A stretch of DNA of 42,023 nt. It comes from an uncultured Bacteroidales bacterium (GTDB lineage: Bacteria; Bacteroidota; Bacteroidia; Bacteroidales; Paludibacteraceae). A program made the position numbers and the translations under genes. Location: the NCBI GenBank assembly GCA_937911935.1, contig CALDQH010000008.1:1-42023 (forward strand). Direction: 5' to 3'. Of this stretch, positions 1 through 9,300 are shown piece after piece. Position 1 is the first letter of the stretch. Each line of letters starts with the position of its first letter. The notes below the pieces were generated by a model, which was not told where the DNA came from, ran no database searches, and worked only from the letters and a program-made list of their open reading frames with translations.

Positions 1-106
1 CGTTAAGAAAATGCGTTAAGAAGCGAAGCGGACATCGCATTTTTAGCGAGGAAAAATAAAAATGCCGCGAAGAGCGTAGGCTTTGAATGCATCGCCTCAA
101 CATGAC
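1..106. other. gene-free left edge with small inverted repeat
   Basis: No credible coding sequence is seen. AAAATGCG at 8-15 pairs with CGCATTTT at 36-43, and GCGAAGCG-type words occur between and after them. Similar GCGAAGCG words are found downstream of pgk near 22332-22341, so this may be part of a dispersed intergenic repeat family. The element may extend beyond the window. Confidence 0.3.
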
Positions 107-142
107 AAAAAAAATCTCGGTCCCTAGAAGTGACCGAGATTT
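107..142 (-). terminator. rho-independent terminator of the porU-porV-ispF operon
   Basis: An 11-bp perfect stem (AAATCTCGGTC at 112-122 with GACCGAGATTT at 132-142) encloses a 9-nt loop. On the minus strand it is followed by a run of eight T. It lies 25 bp beyond the ispF stop codon. Confidence 0.85.
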
Positions 143-166
143 AAAAGTGTAAAAGATTATATAGGT

Positions 167-649
167 TTAAGGTAGTTTTTGTATCAATACCGTGGCGTAG
201 GCGGCAATACCTTCTTTACGGCCTACAAAACCGAGTTTCTCGGTGGTGGTAGCTTTAATCGACACATCTTCGCTATCAATGCCCATAACGCCAGCCAGGC
301 AGTTTTGCATGGACTCAATGTAATCTTTTAGTTTAGGACGCTCGGCACAAATGGTGGCATCAATGTTGCCAATTTCGTAACCTTTGCCACGTACCAATGC
401 TACGGTATCTTTTAGCAATATTTTGCTGTCAATGTTCTTAAATTCGCCTGCGGTATCGGGAAAATGATAACCAATATCACGCAAGTGAGCAGCACCCAAC
501 AAAGCATCGCAAATGGCATGTATCAACACGTCGGCATCGGAATGACCCTGCAATCCCATTTCGTGTGGAATTTGAAGCCCGCCCAACCACAATTCGCGGT
601 TAGGTACAAGGTTGTGCACGTCGTAACCAAAGCCTACGCGTATTTTCAT
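167..649 (-). CDS. ispF: 2-C-methyl-D-erythritol 2,4-cyclodiphosphate synthase
   Basis: IspF catalyses the fifth step of the MEP isoprenoid pathway, cyclising CDP-methylerythritol 2-phosphate to methylerythritol 2,4-cyclodiphosphate with release of CMP. It is a cytoplasmic trimer. The 160-aa length is normal for the family. Visible motifs are the N-terminal GYDVH, with metal ligands D10 and H12, the GHSDADVLIHAICDALLGAA segment with the third ligand near H44, and the C-terminal TTTEKLGFVGRKEGIAA substrate loop. The gene starts 2 bp after the porV stop, so it is probably the last gene of the porU-porV operon. I recall the same order in Porphyromonas gingivalis. Nothing is missing, and the call is secure. 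Confidence 0.97.
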   Translation of the reverse strand: MKIRVGFGYDVHNLVPNRELWLGGLQIPHEMGLQGHSDADVLIHAICDALLGAAHLRDIGYHFPDTAGEFKNIDSKILLKDTVALVRGKGYEIGNIDATICAERPKLKDYIESMQNCLAGVMGIDSEDVSIKATTTEKLGFVGRKEGIAAYATVLIQKLP

Positions 650-651
650 GC

Positions 652-1866
652 TTAGTCTTTTTTGTCGTCTTTGCTAAATCCAATTAACTCTTTCATACCA
701 CCGATGTTGAAACCAAGGGTAAAACGCAAGGTTTGGTCCAAGGGGTTGTTTTGAGCAATAGAAAGTACGTAAGCAACGTCCAACGAGAATACGTTCAATT
801 TGAAGCCGGCACCAAAGGTGGCGTATTGACGACCACCCACAGATGGATCTTCGTAATACAAACCAACACGACCGAAGAATTGTTCGTTGTAGTCGTATTC
901 GATACCAGCAGACCACATCAAGCGTTTAAATTGCGATTCGAAACTATAAGCAGAACCGTCGGGCATGTCAACAAATGACATACCAATACCGGTAATGGGG
1001 TCCATTTTGTAATAGTTGTCCAAGCGTTGAGCGTAAGATTCGTTGGATTCTTCGGCGCCTTTAATAGGACGTGCAGGAACCAACAATTTGTTGATGTCCA
1101 AGTGAGCGGTAATGTGGTTGTATTTGTCGATAGGCATGGTAAAACGACCACCCAAACGCAAGTTGGTAGGCAAGAAAGCAGCGCTGGTATAATCGCCGTA
1201 TTCTACTTTTTTACCAATGTTAGAGATGTTGAAACCAAAGGCTCCAAAACCTGTTCCCCATGCAAAATCTACTTTTTGACCGTAGTAACCCGAAATGTCG
1301 GCAGCAATAGACCAACCTGGTTCTAAATAACCATTTTCGGCTGCGTTGTAACCACCGGTAAGGTCAGACCAGATAAAGCGCAAAGCTACACCCATCGAGA
1401 AGTTTTTAGCCAAGATACGTGAGTACGATACGTCCAACGCCAAGTCGTAGGGTTTTACGTTAAAGCCTTCGGTATCGGGCGATTGGTTAATCAAAACCTC
1501 GCCGATAGAGAAGAAACGGAACGATGCAGCAATGGTTTGTACATCTTGTATTTTGTAGTAACCCGAAGCCGAAACCAAGTCGATGTCCGAAACTAATTTT
1601 CTTAACCAAGGTACATACGATACGTTAGCACCGCCAACACCGTCGATAAAGGCATATTTAGCAGGGTTCCAGTATTGCGAGTCGCCATCGGGAGCCGAAG
1701 CACCACCTGTATCACCCATACCACCACCACGTGCATCGGGAGCTACCGATAAGAAACTAACCCCAGTGGTAATAGGTGTAAATTGATCATAGCTTGCATC
1801 TTGTGCAAAAGCCATGGTAGGAAGTATAGCCAAAACGGCTAAAAAAACTTGAAATCTTTTTTTCAT
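652..1866 (-). CDS. porV: type IX secretion system outer-membrane protein PorV (LptO/PG27)
   Basis: PorV is a 14-stranded outer-membrane barrel. It shuttles T9SS cargo from the translocon to the PorU sortase complex and is needed for anchoring cargo to the surface. The 404-aa protein has a signal peptide (MKKRFQVFLAVLAILPTMAFA, probable cleavage before QDASYD). A family-typical N-terminal stretch follows, with GVSFLSVAPDARGGGMGDTG at about 36-55 and DSQYWNPAKYAF after it. The rest consists of amphipathic strands ending in an aromatic-rich barrel closure. It lies 77 bp after porU and 2 bp before ispF. A TATTTTTG box at 1919-1926 could give it a promoter separate from porU. Placement next to porU strongly supports the assignment. 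Confidence 0.95.
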   Translation of the reverse strand: MKKRFQVFLAVLAILPTMAFAQDASYDQFTPITTGVSFLSVAPDARGGGMGDTGGASAPDGDSQYWNPAKYAFIDGVGGANVSYVPWLRKLVSDIDLVSASGYYKIQDVQTIAASFRFFSIGEVLINQSPDTEGFNVKPYDLALDVSYSRILAKNFSMGVALRFIWSDLTGGYNAAENGYLEPGWSIAADISGYYGQKVDFAWGTGFGAFGFNISNIGKKVEYGDYTSAAFLPTNLRLGGRFTMPIDKYNHITAHLDINKLLVPARPIKGAEESNESYAQRLDNYYKMDPITGIGMSFVDMPDGSAYSFESQFKRLMWSAGIEYDYNEQFFGRVGLYYEDPSVGGRQYATFGAGFKLNVFSLDVAYVLSIAQNNPLDQTLRFTLGFNIGGMKELIGFSKDDKKD

Positions 1867-1918
1867 AAATTAGTTGTAATCTGTTATCGTTTTTTTGTAA
1901 TTTTTCTAAAAATGGCTA

Positions 1919-1926
1919 CAAAAATA
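1919..1926 (-). promoter_or_regulatory. possible -7 box for porV
   Basis: TATTTTTG on the minus strand matches TAnnTTTG and lies 52 nt before the porV start, in the porU-porV gap. No good -33 element is seen. The surrounding sequence is A/T rich, so a chance match is possible. Confidence 0.3.
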
Positions 1927-1943
1927 ACGTTTTTTTATCGATT

Positions 1944-4900
1944 TTATTGTGATACGACCATAATCTTTTTTGTATTTTGCATAAAGGTGCCTTCTGAGGT
2001 GGTTACGCGCACGGTTGCTAAATACAATCCTGGTTTTAAGTAAATACCGTTTTGTGTGTTTACGTGCCAAGTTGCGGTGTATTTGCCGTCTGTTGTTTTA
2101 ACAGCCTGACCACTTTGCCAATGGCATTGTCCAACCAAGTCGTAGATAAAGAACTCTATCTGTGCATTGTCGCCTGGTCGGTCGTAGGCAACGGTTAGGG
2201 TAGCTTCTTCTTTAACCGGGTTGGGGAAGATGCTAAATTCTTCGATGGTAGGTTTCAGCCCTTTTTCTACAACAAAGTGAATGGATGCTGTCGATGATAC
2301 GTTTTGTAAATTCCACGATTTAAGTTCTAAGGTATATTCGCCCTCGGGCAGATTGCCAAGAGGGTAACGTATCATACCATTTTTATAGTCATTAAGCGAC
2401 GATTCGTAAAAAGCATTGAGGTTAATCACTTCTTTGGGGTTGGAACTCATTCGGAGTGTAATGTCGTGACCGATGCCTGCTCCTACGGTATTGATGCCAT
2501 ACGGATCGTACAAGTGGGCATAGAATACGGGATTATCGTTTACTTTTTGACCCGAAACAAATTGGGGCGTATTGATGTACAACCTCATAATAGGACCTTC
2601 GGGGCTGGTTTCTACATCGCCACTGTTTCCGCCTATGCTAAAATCGTGGTTGTAACCGTGGGCATTTCGTATGCCATCCTCGTGCGAAGCATAGTAAATG
2701 ATTCTGCCTGATCCGGTGGAATAGTTGATGTCTTTGGGCACCATGAATGTAAACTCCAATTGACCGTCTATGATATCTACTTTGCCCGAAAACAGTTTGT
2801 TTTGGTAGTCGGTATATGTAAATGGGTTATTCCCTTTTCCGCTTAAGGTTTGCAAGTTCTCTGCTTTGTCGTATAGTGTAATGTGGGCTGTTCCCTGAAA
2901 ATCGGTATCTACCTGGTTTTGTTCGTCTCTTACGGATGCTTTGATGGTAATAAGTCCCAAAGCGGGCAAATTAGCCTGCGCAGGAATCATGCCGTTGATG
3001 CTATCGGTAACGATTTTTTGCTGTGGATATTGCAACGTAAGTGCCGGGTCGCCCAAAAGGCAAAAGTTTAGTTTGTTGGTGTCGCCCAATAATTTGTTTT
3101 TGGAGTTGCGTACCACATCGCCCAAGGTTGGTTTTTCTGCATTGGCTTGGGGAATAAGTTCGTGATATACAGCTTGGGCTAATTTGTTGTTGCTGGACGA
3201 AAATGCCACACGTGTGGTGGTAAAAGAGGCAATGCCTCCGCCGTTGGGGTTGAGTACGACCTCCATACCAGCAGAACGTTCGTAATTGTCGTAGCGGCTA
3301 AAATCGCAGGTAGCAGTAATCCATAACCCTAAGTTACTGTTGTTCATGTAAGCAATATCAGCTTTGGTAATGGTTTGCTCCGATGATAGGGTATAAGGGC
3401 TGCCGTGTCCTACGTAGGTAAATACCAATGTGCCTTCTTGAATTTGGCGCAAAACTTCTTCTTTGGCTTTGGGATAGGTGGCACCGGTTGCATTTTGTTG
3501 AAGCGGGTAGGAATCCAACCAAATTTTGTGTGGGATGTATGCCGAGTTTATGCGCATAAGTGTATCTGCCAATGCATTGGCTTGTAGCATGTGTGTGTTG
3601 GAGTCTTCGTCGTCTGCCAAAAAAGTAAATTGATTACGCCAATCGCTATTAGCAGATTGAGTGGCGTATCGTATGATTTTATCGACACAAATTTTAGCCT
3701 CGTTTAGGTTGCTAACAGGCAGTCTGCCTACACCAATGTCAATGCTTTCCTTTTCGATGGCTTTGCCTTCGTTATCGTCCAATAGGGTAAAATAATCGTC
3801 CGATGTATAGGAGTTAAGCGAATACAGTGATTCTTTCGACTGATAACTAAGTAATTCGGGTACAGCATGTTTGATACCCCTGTTGTCGTAGTAGGCACAT
3901 CCGATAAACAACAAGTTGCGGGGCTTTTGACCGCTATTTTCGGCTTTGTCGTACAACATTTTTAGGAATCGACGATAAGCGGTGGCATCGGGCGTTCCTG
4001 ACGAAAATTCGTTGTAGATGGCTTGGGGGGTAACGGTTTTGACCACCATCCCGTCGTGGTCGCGGTGATGACGTGCAAGGCGTTCTGCTTCTTGCAAGTA
4101 TTCTTGGGGACTGATAATTACCAAATCCACGTTTTGGTAGCTGTGTAAATCCTGGTTATCTACAGCCGATACAAAAGTAGGTGTGGGGAATGTACCTTGC
4201 GTATTTACAGCAATAAAACGGCGTTGTGCGTCGTGTTTCGCTACAAAATAAAGGCTATCTCCTTTTTGTAGGGTAGGAATTTGCTCAGGATGGTTTGCTT
4301 GGGTAATCTCCCAAATTTGTACATTGCTGGATGAATTATAAATTCCGTATTGAGCAATGCGGTTGTTGTCGTGTCCCGATGGATAGAAAATAGGCACTTC
4401 GCTTTGCTTCTCGGTGCTTAGTTGTTGGTAAGCACTGATGGCAAGGTAGTCTAAATAGGCCTTGTTATTGCCTGTGGGCTGGCAGGTACATTGTACCGTT
4501 ATTTTTTCGGTTCCTTGGTAGGGGAATGTACGGTAAAAATCGTCCCAGACGCCAGCAATGCGCGTATTGCCGGTGTTATAAATCGAAAAGGTCTCGCTAT
4601 TTTCGCCAATGCTTACTTGTAGGTGGTTGTAGCCAGGTTCGCATCCTACGTATGCTACATCGACATCCAACTCGTTCGACGCCAAGTTAGGAATGCTAAA
4701 ACTGAAGCGTTTGCTTTTGGTGGATTTGTTAAATTCTTCGCCATACCATTGTCTGCCCGATTCTAAAAGGTTTACCATTTCTTTTTCGTGGTAGAAATAG
4801 TTGTATGACTGACGAATTTTTAGCGTATCGTTGCCACTTTCTTGGGGTTGCAATGAGATGCGTTTAGCGGCTTCGCCCTGGGTGGTTAAGAAATAGTAGC

Positions 4901-5321
4901 CTAACGTGCTATAAGGGTTTTGTGTGTGCTGGTATTTTTTTAATGTGTTGTTGTAATTTACTTGTATGGACCCTTGAGCGTAGAATAGGATATAGTCGTT
5001 TTCGTTAAAAATGCCATCTGCCCCCGTTTCGATGTAAATGGGCACCTGGGGTAAATCGTCTATAAACGAAGAAGATGCAGAAAATACCTCGGGAAGCATA
5101 GCGCCACCATACCCAAATACTTTGATGTTTTCTACCTGTTGCAATCCCATGTTTTGCAATTGTTGGTAGGTGAGTTTGTGAACTCCGCTTTGGGTAACCG
5201 AAATTTTAACCCAATTACCCGATTGTAGTTGGGAGTGTTCGGCATAGTCAAAGATAGGACTGGCTAAAACTCCTGTCCAAAAGCTACCGATAAAAAGCAG
5301 TAAAAGTGTAAGGTATTTCAT
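1944..5321 (-). CDS. porU: type IX secretion system sortase PorU (C25 gingipain-like peptidase)
   Basis: PorU is the cell-surface sortase that removes the C-terminal sorting domain from T9SS cargo and transfers the mature protein to its membrane anchor. The 1125-aa product starts with a signal peptide (MKYLTLLLLFIGSFWTGVLA). An N-terminal beta region follows, then a C25 peptidase domain from about residue 400 to 760. The catalytic dyad is visible as H639 in TYVGHGSP and C672 in TATCDFSR. The protein ends in its own T9SS-type sorting domain, which starts at the IFPNP motif near residue 1035. The start ATG overlaps the stop of the upstream FAH-family gene (ATGA), so the two are translationally coupled. 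porV follows directly. The length and residues match the family. Confidence 0.96.
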   Translation of the reverse strand: MKYLTLLLLFIGSFWTGVLASPIFDYAEHSQLQSGNWVKISVTQSGVHKLTYQQLQNMGLQQVENIKVFGYGGAMLPEVFSASSSFIDDLPQVPIYIETGADGIFNENDYILFYAQGSIQVNYNNTLKKYQHTQNPYSTLGYYFLTTQGEAAKRISLQPQESGNDTLKIRQSYNYFYHEKEMVNLLESGRQWYGEEFNKSTKSKRFSFSIPNLASNELDVDVAYVGCEPGYNHLQVSIGENSETFSIYNTGNTRIAGVWDDFYRTFPYQGTEKITVQCTCQPTGNNKAYLDYLAISAYQQLSTEKQSEVPIFYPSGHDNNRIAQYGIYNSSSNVQIWEITQANHPEQIPTLQKGDSLYFVAKHDAQRRFIAVNTQGTFPTPTFVSAVDNQDLHSYQNVDLVIISPQEYLQEAERLARHHRDHDGMVVKTVTPQAIYNEFSSGTPDATAYRRFLKMLYDKAENSGQKPRNLLFIGCAYYDNRGIKHAVPELLSYQSKESLYSLNSYTSDDYFTLLDDNEGKAIEKESIDIGVGRLPVSNLNEAKICVDKIIRYATQSANSDWRNQFTFLADDEDSNTHMLQANALADTLMRINSAYIPHKIWLDSYPLQQNATGATYPKAKEEVLRQIQEGTLVFTYVGHGSPYTLSSEQTITKADIAYMNNSNLGLWITATCDFSRYDNYERSAGMEVVLNPNGGGIASFTTTRVAFSSSNNKLAQAVYHELIPQANAEKPTLGDVVRNSKNKLLGDTNKLNFCLLGDPALTLQYPQQKIVTDSINGMIPAQANLPALGLITIKASVRDEQNQVDTDFQGTAHITLYDKAENLQTLSGKGNNPFTYTDYQNKLFSGKVDIIDGQLEFTFMVPKDINYSTGSGRIIYYASHEDGIRNAHGYNHDFSIGGNSGDVETSPEGPIMRLYINTPQFVSGQKVNDNPVFYAHLYDPYGINTVGAGIGHDITLRMSSNPKEVINLNAFYESSLNDYKNGMIRYPLGNLPEGEYTLELKSWNLQNVSSTASIHFVVEKGLKPTIEEFSIFPNPVKEEATLTVAYDRPGDNAQIEFFIYDLVGQCHWQSGQAVKTTDGKYTATWHVNTQNGIYLKPGLYLATVRVTTSEGTFMQNTKKIMVVSQ

Positions 5322-5929
5322 TTGATTTCAAAATCCAATAAGAGTTTATCCTCTAAATAGGCTTGCAATCGGTCGCCTTGCTTTACAGCGCCTACTCCGC
5401 TAGGAGTACCCGTAAATAGCAAGTCGCCAATCTTTAGGGTATAATAGCGGCTTACGTAAGCAATGATGCTATCGGGTTTGAATAGCATGTCGCCTGTGTA
5501 GCCCTGTTGTACGGTTTTTCCATTTATATCTAAACGAAAATGTAGGTTATCTATTGTGCCAAAATCGGTTAGTGGATAAAACTCGCTGATGGCTGCCGAG
5601 TTGTCAAAGCCTTTGCACAGGTCCCAGGGCTCGCCTGCTTGGCGGGCTTGTTGTTGCATGTCGCGGGCAGTAAAATCAATGCCCAAACCCACTTCGGTAT
5701 AATAACGCGAAGCAAATTTTTCGGTAATGCCTTTGCCCAATCGGTCGATGCGAATCACTACTTCTAATTCGTAGTCGATTTGTCCCATAAAATCGGGAAT
5801 GTAAAAGGGCTTGTTTTGCTTGAGCAATGCCGAATCGGGCTTGCAAAATATAGTGGGCTTGTTAGGTGTTGGACCTGCTAACTCTTGGTTGTGGGCAGGG
5901 TAATTCCAACCAATGCAAATGACTTTCAT
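5318..5929 (-). CDS. fumarylacetoacetate hydrolase (FAH) family protein
   Basis: This is a small cytoplasmic member of the FAH superfamily, whose members act on 2-oxo acids or acylpyruvates with a divalent metal. The exact substrate cannot be told from sequence. Motifs are the N-terminal CIGWNYPAHNQELA, the metal-binding YELEVV, GIDFTARDMQQQ, KGFDNSAAI and the C-terminal FTGTPSGVGAV. I chose the ATG at 5929 (203 aa, starting MKVICIGWNY). A longer frame reaches a TTG at 5953, but that start lies inside a TATCTTTG promoter box at 5951-5958, and family members begin close to the IGWNY motif. The stop overlaps the porU start by 4 bp, which makes this the first gene of the porU operon. A functional link to secretion is not implied. 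Confidence 0.9.
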   Translation of the reverse strand: MKVICIGWNYPAHNQELAGPTPNKPTIFCKPDSALLKQNKPFYIPDFMGQIDYELEVVIRIDRLGKGITEKFASRYYTEVGLGIDFTARDMQQQARQAGEPWDLCKGFDNSAAISEFYPLTDFGTIDNLHFRLDINGKTVQQGYTGDMLFKPDSIIAYVSRYYTLKIGDLLFTGTPSGVGAVKQGDRLQAYLEDKLLLDFEIK

Positions 5930-5950
5930 GCTTTTTTCTTGTTTATGATA

Positions 5951-5958
5951 CAAAGATA
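5951..5958 (-). promoter_or_regulatory. -7 box for the FAH-porU operon
   Basis: TATCTTTG on the minus strand matches the Bacteroidetes TAnnTTTG box and ends 21 nt before the chosen ATG at 5929. No clear -33 TTTG is seen. Confidence 0.5.
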
Positions 5959-5982
5959 GTATTTTTTATTGACTATTTATAA

Positions 5983-6015
5983 AACTCCTAACTCCTAACT
6001 CCTAACTTCTAACTT
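5983..6015. repeat. heptamer tandem repeat (AACTCCT) next to the yciH promoter
   Basis: Three exact AACTCCT units are followed by AACTTCT and a partial AACTT. The array ends 7 bp before the TACCTTTG box of the yciH-like gene, so it covers the position where a -33 element would lie. Confidence 0.8.
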
Positions 6016-6022
6016 TATTTAC

Positions 6023-6030
6023 TACCTTTG
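6023..6030 (+). promoter_or_regulatory. -7 box for the SUI1/AddA-like operon
   Basis: TACCTTTG matches TAnnTTTG and ends 19 nt before the ATG at 6050. The -33 region is taken up by a heptamer repeat rather than a TTTG element. Confidence 0.5.
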
Positions 6031-6049
6031 TGTGTAAGAACTTTATGTA

Positions 6050-6373
6050 ATGGATTGGAAAGATATGTTGGGGGCGCTTTATGAGGCGGCTCCCGAAGCA
6101 GAAAAACAACAAGTGTCTGCCCAAGAGGCAGCGGTAAAGCCACTCAAACAACAACTTTGTTTGCAGTTTCAACGTCGCAACGGCAAGCCAGCGGTGCTGA
6201 TTACAGGGTTTGAAGGTACAGACGAACAACTCAAAGAACTGTGCAAACTCATCAAAACGCAGTTGGGAGTGGGAGGTTCTGCCCGTGGTGGCGAAATTCT
6301 GATTCAGGGAGATGTGCGCGAAAAATTGCGTGCGTTGTTAAAACAACAAGGTCATCAGGTAAAAGGAAATTAA
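6050..6373 (+). CDS. SUI1/eIF1-like translation initiation factor (YciH family)
   Basis: This is a 107-aa bacterial relative of eukaryotic eIF1. The family binds the small ribosomal subunit and is thought to influence start-site selection, but the bacterial role is poorly defined. The N-terminal 35 residues are a charged, low-complexity linker. The SUI1 fold runs from about 36 to 105. It contains RRNGKPAVLITGFEG and the glycine-rich signature GVGGSARGGEILIQGD, followed by a basic C-terminal helix. The gene opens an operon with the AddA-like nuclease, whose ATG is 3 bp after this stop. Its promoter lies at 6023-6030. Confidence 0.93.
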   Translation: MDWKDMLGALYEAAPEAEKQQVSAQEAAVKPLKQQLCLQFQRRNGKPAVLITGFEGTDEQLKELCKLIKTQLGVGGSARGGEILIQGDVREKLRALLKQQGHQVKGN

Positions 6374-6376
6374 GAA

Positions 6377-9300
6377 ATGAGTTTAGACGTTTACAAGGCC
6401 TCTGCGGGCTCGGGTAAGACTTTTGCGCTGACGCAACATTACCTTAGACTGCTCAAAAATACACATCATAAGCATATATTAGCGGTAACATTTACCAACA
6501 AGGCTACCGAAGAGATGAAAGAACGTATGGTAGAAGTGTTGGATAAAATTGCTTCGGGTACGGCTAAACCGCAAGAAAATACGGCTGCATATACAGCTTT
6601 GCAAGCTTCCGCAAAATTGGCAGAGGTGCTGCACGATTATTCGCATTTTAATGTTTCGACCATCGATGGTTTTTACCAACAAGTGATGCGCTCGTTTGTG
6701 CGTGAGTTGGGTTTGTATGGCGGATATGCGTTGATGTTAGACGACAACGAGGTTATAAACCAAGCCATAGACGATTTAATTTTGTCTTTGGAGTTGCCCG
6801 AGTACGCCCATTTGTATGAGTGGTTGCTACAAGGTGCACAAGAAAGTATTAGCAAGGGCGATGATTGGCAGTTTAGGAGTCAATTAACCGATCTTGCCAA
6901 GCAACTTTTTAAAGAAGATGTGGCAACTTCGATACAACAATTGCGTAATCTACCCGATGTCATAGCACAAATAAAAGATTACAAACAGCGTCATGCCAAT
7001 ACACTACAAAATATATTAACATCCCTAAACCAGTCAGCCAAACGAATTTTGGATATTTGCCAATTGGCAGGTCTTACTTTGTTTACTGATTCGAAGAAAC
7101 TCAATCAACTTCGCACAAAAGTAAAACGATATAGTTGGCCCGAATTTAGCCCCACATTTTTTGATATAGAAGATGATTGGCAGAATGCGTTTACCAAAAA
7201 GTTTAAAAAAGAAAATCCACAAATAATCCCATTTTTACAACAAAGGGGGTTACCCGAGGCATTGCAAGAATTCTTTACACTACTAAAAGAACAGCAGCAA
7301 GCATTCTTTTCGATTCAAGCCGTGTTAGATAAGTTGAATTTGCTACCCTTGCTGTTAGATTTAGATGGGTTTATCCAGCGCTATTTACGCGAAAATAACA
7401 TGGTGTTGCTCTCGCAAGTAAATGCTTTTTTGCGGGCGGTTATCAACGATTGCGACACGCCGTTTATTTACGAAAAATCGGGAACTTATTTGCATCACTT
7501 TATGTTGGATGAGTTTCAGGATACATCGACCATGCAATGGGAAAACTTCAAACCTTTGATAGCCGAAAGCATGGCGAACCAGTACGAAAACCTGATTGTG
7601 GGCGATGTGAAACAAAGTATCTACCGTTGGCGTAATTCCGATTGGCGTATTTTAGCTTCGCAATTAGCGCAAACCTTTCGAGTAACCGACAAAACGCTTC
7701 AAACCAATTACCGAAGCGACGCCCGTATTGTTGATTTTAATAATGCTTGTTTTACGTATCTGTCTGCATATTTGGCAAAGAAGATGACAGACTCCTTTTC
7801 GGATAAGCAGGTAGATGAGTTGTCGGATACGTTAGTAGCGGCTTATCAAGATGTAAAGCAACAATTGCCCGAGGATAAAGCGCAAGACGAGGGGGTAGTG
7901 CACATCGAATTGTACCATCAAAAACTCAAATCCGAAGAGTCGGACGAGTTGTTGAGGCAGCGAGTTTTAACGCTTATCGACCAAATAGGTCAAAAGGGGT
8001 ATGCGTTTTCTGACGTGGCCATTTTGGTTAATACGGGTACAGAGGGTACCAAAGTGGCAACTTGGTTGTTAGAGAAGGGCATTCCCATTATATCGGTCGA
8101 TTCGTTGTTGCTTTCGCAGTCGGCAGCTGTGCGTTTGTTGGTTGCTGTGATTCGCATGTCGTGTTCGTTGCAAGAAAACGTAGATTCTTTTAAATTAGAG
8201 TTGTTGCAACAACTAACCGATGAGCAACGCTCTGCTCTCAAAAAGGCAATGCAACTTCCTTTGTTTGAGGCTGTAGAGCAATACATTACGTTATTGAATT
8301 TAAACAGCGACCCGATAAATTCGGTGTATTTGCAGGCTTTTCAGGACACGGTGTCCGATTTTGTGGCACGCAGTTATTCGGATGCTCGCTCGTTTATCCA
8401 ATGGTGGGATAATACCGGAAAAGATACCAAATTACCCGATAACGACAAACAGAATGCGGTTCAGATTATGACGGTGCACAAATCCAAAGGATTGGCATTC
8501 CCGATTGTGATTATGCCCTATTGTTCGACGGCAGTTTATCCCACAGATAGGCACGAAAATTTATTGTGGTGTTCGCCTCAAGGTACCTTGGTAGATGGTT
8601 TGCCCGTGGTGCCTGTTGCCTACAATAAGGATTTAGAGAAGACGTGTTTTTCTGCCGATTATTACCAAGAGAAAGGGTTAAAAACCATCGATTATATCAA
8701 TAAATGGTACGTAGCGTTTACCCGCCCCAAACATGCCCTTTATTTGTTGTCGATAAACCCCTATCATGTGTCCGATAAAGAGATAAGTGGATATACTTTA
8801 CTAGACGAACTGTGTCGTAATCTTGCAGATTCACTTTCGGTGTCGATGCAAGAGGCAGACGATGTGTCTGTGTTTACGTACGGAACGTTGCCATTACATG
8901 AGTCTAAGGGGAACAATAAGGCAGTAACCGAATTGCCATATTATTCTTGTCGATATCAGGACGGAAATTTAAAATTACGTTTGCAGGCAGAGTTTTCGAC
9001 GCAGCAACGACAAGGTAATATTCTGCACCAAATTTTGCAGTTTATGCAAAATTTGGACGATGCAGACAAGGCCATCGACAAAGTAGAACGTATGGGTATG
9101 TTAACGCCTAATCAGAAACCTTGGGCAAAGCAAGAAATTGCTAAAATTATGCAGCATGAGCAAGTACGCACATGGTTTGACGGAACGTATCCAACCATCT
9201 GGAACGAACGTACCATTATCGCGCAAAGTAGAGGTGGTAGCCATGGTGCTCTGTATCGTCCCGACCGTTTGTTGGTGAAGGATAAAACCTTGGTGGTTGT

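Noticed and set aside
6002..6229. Small minus-strand frame opposite the SUI1 gene
   Set aside because: It overlaps a well-supported gene and its promoter, and its translation has no similarity to a known family.
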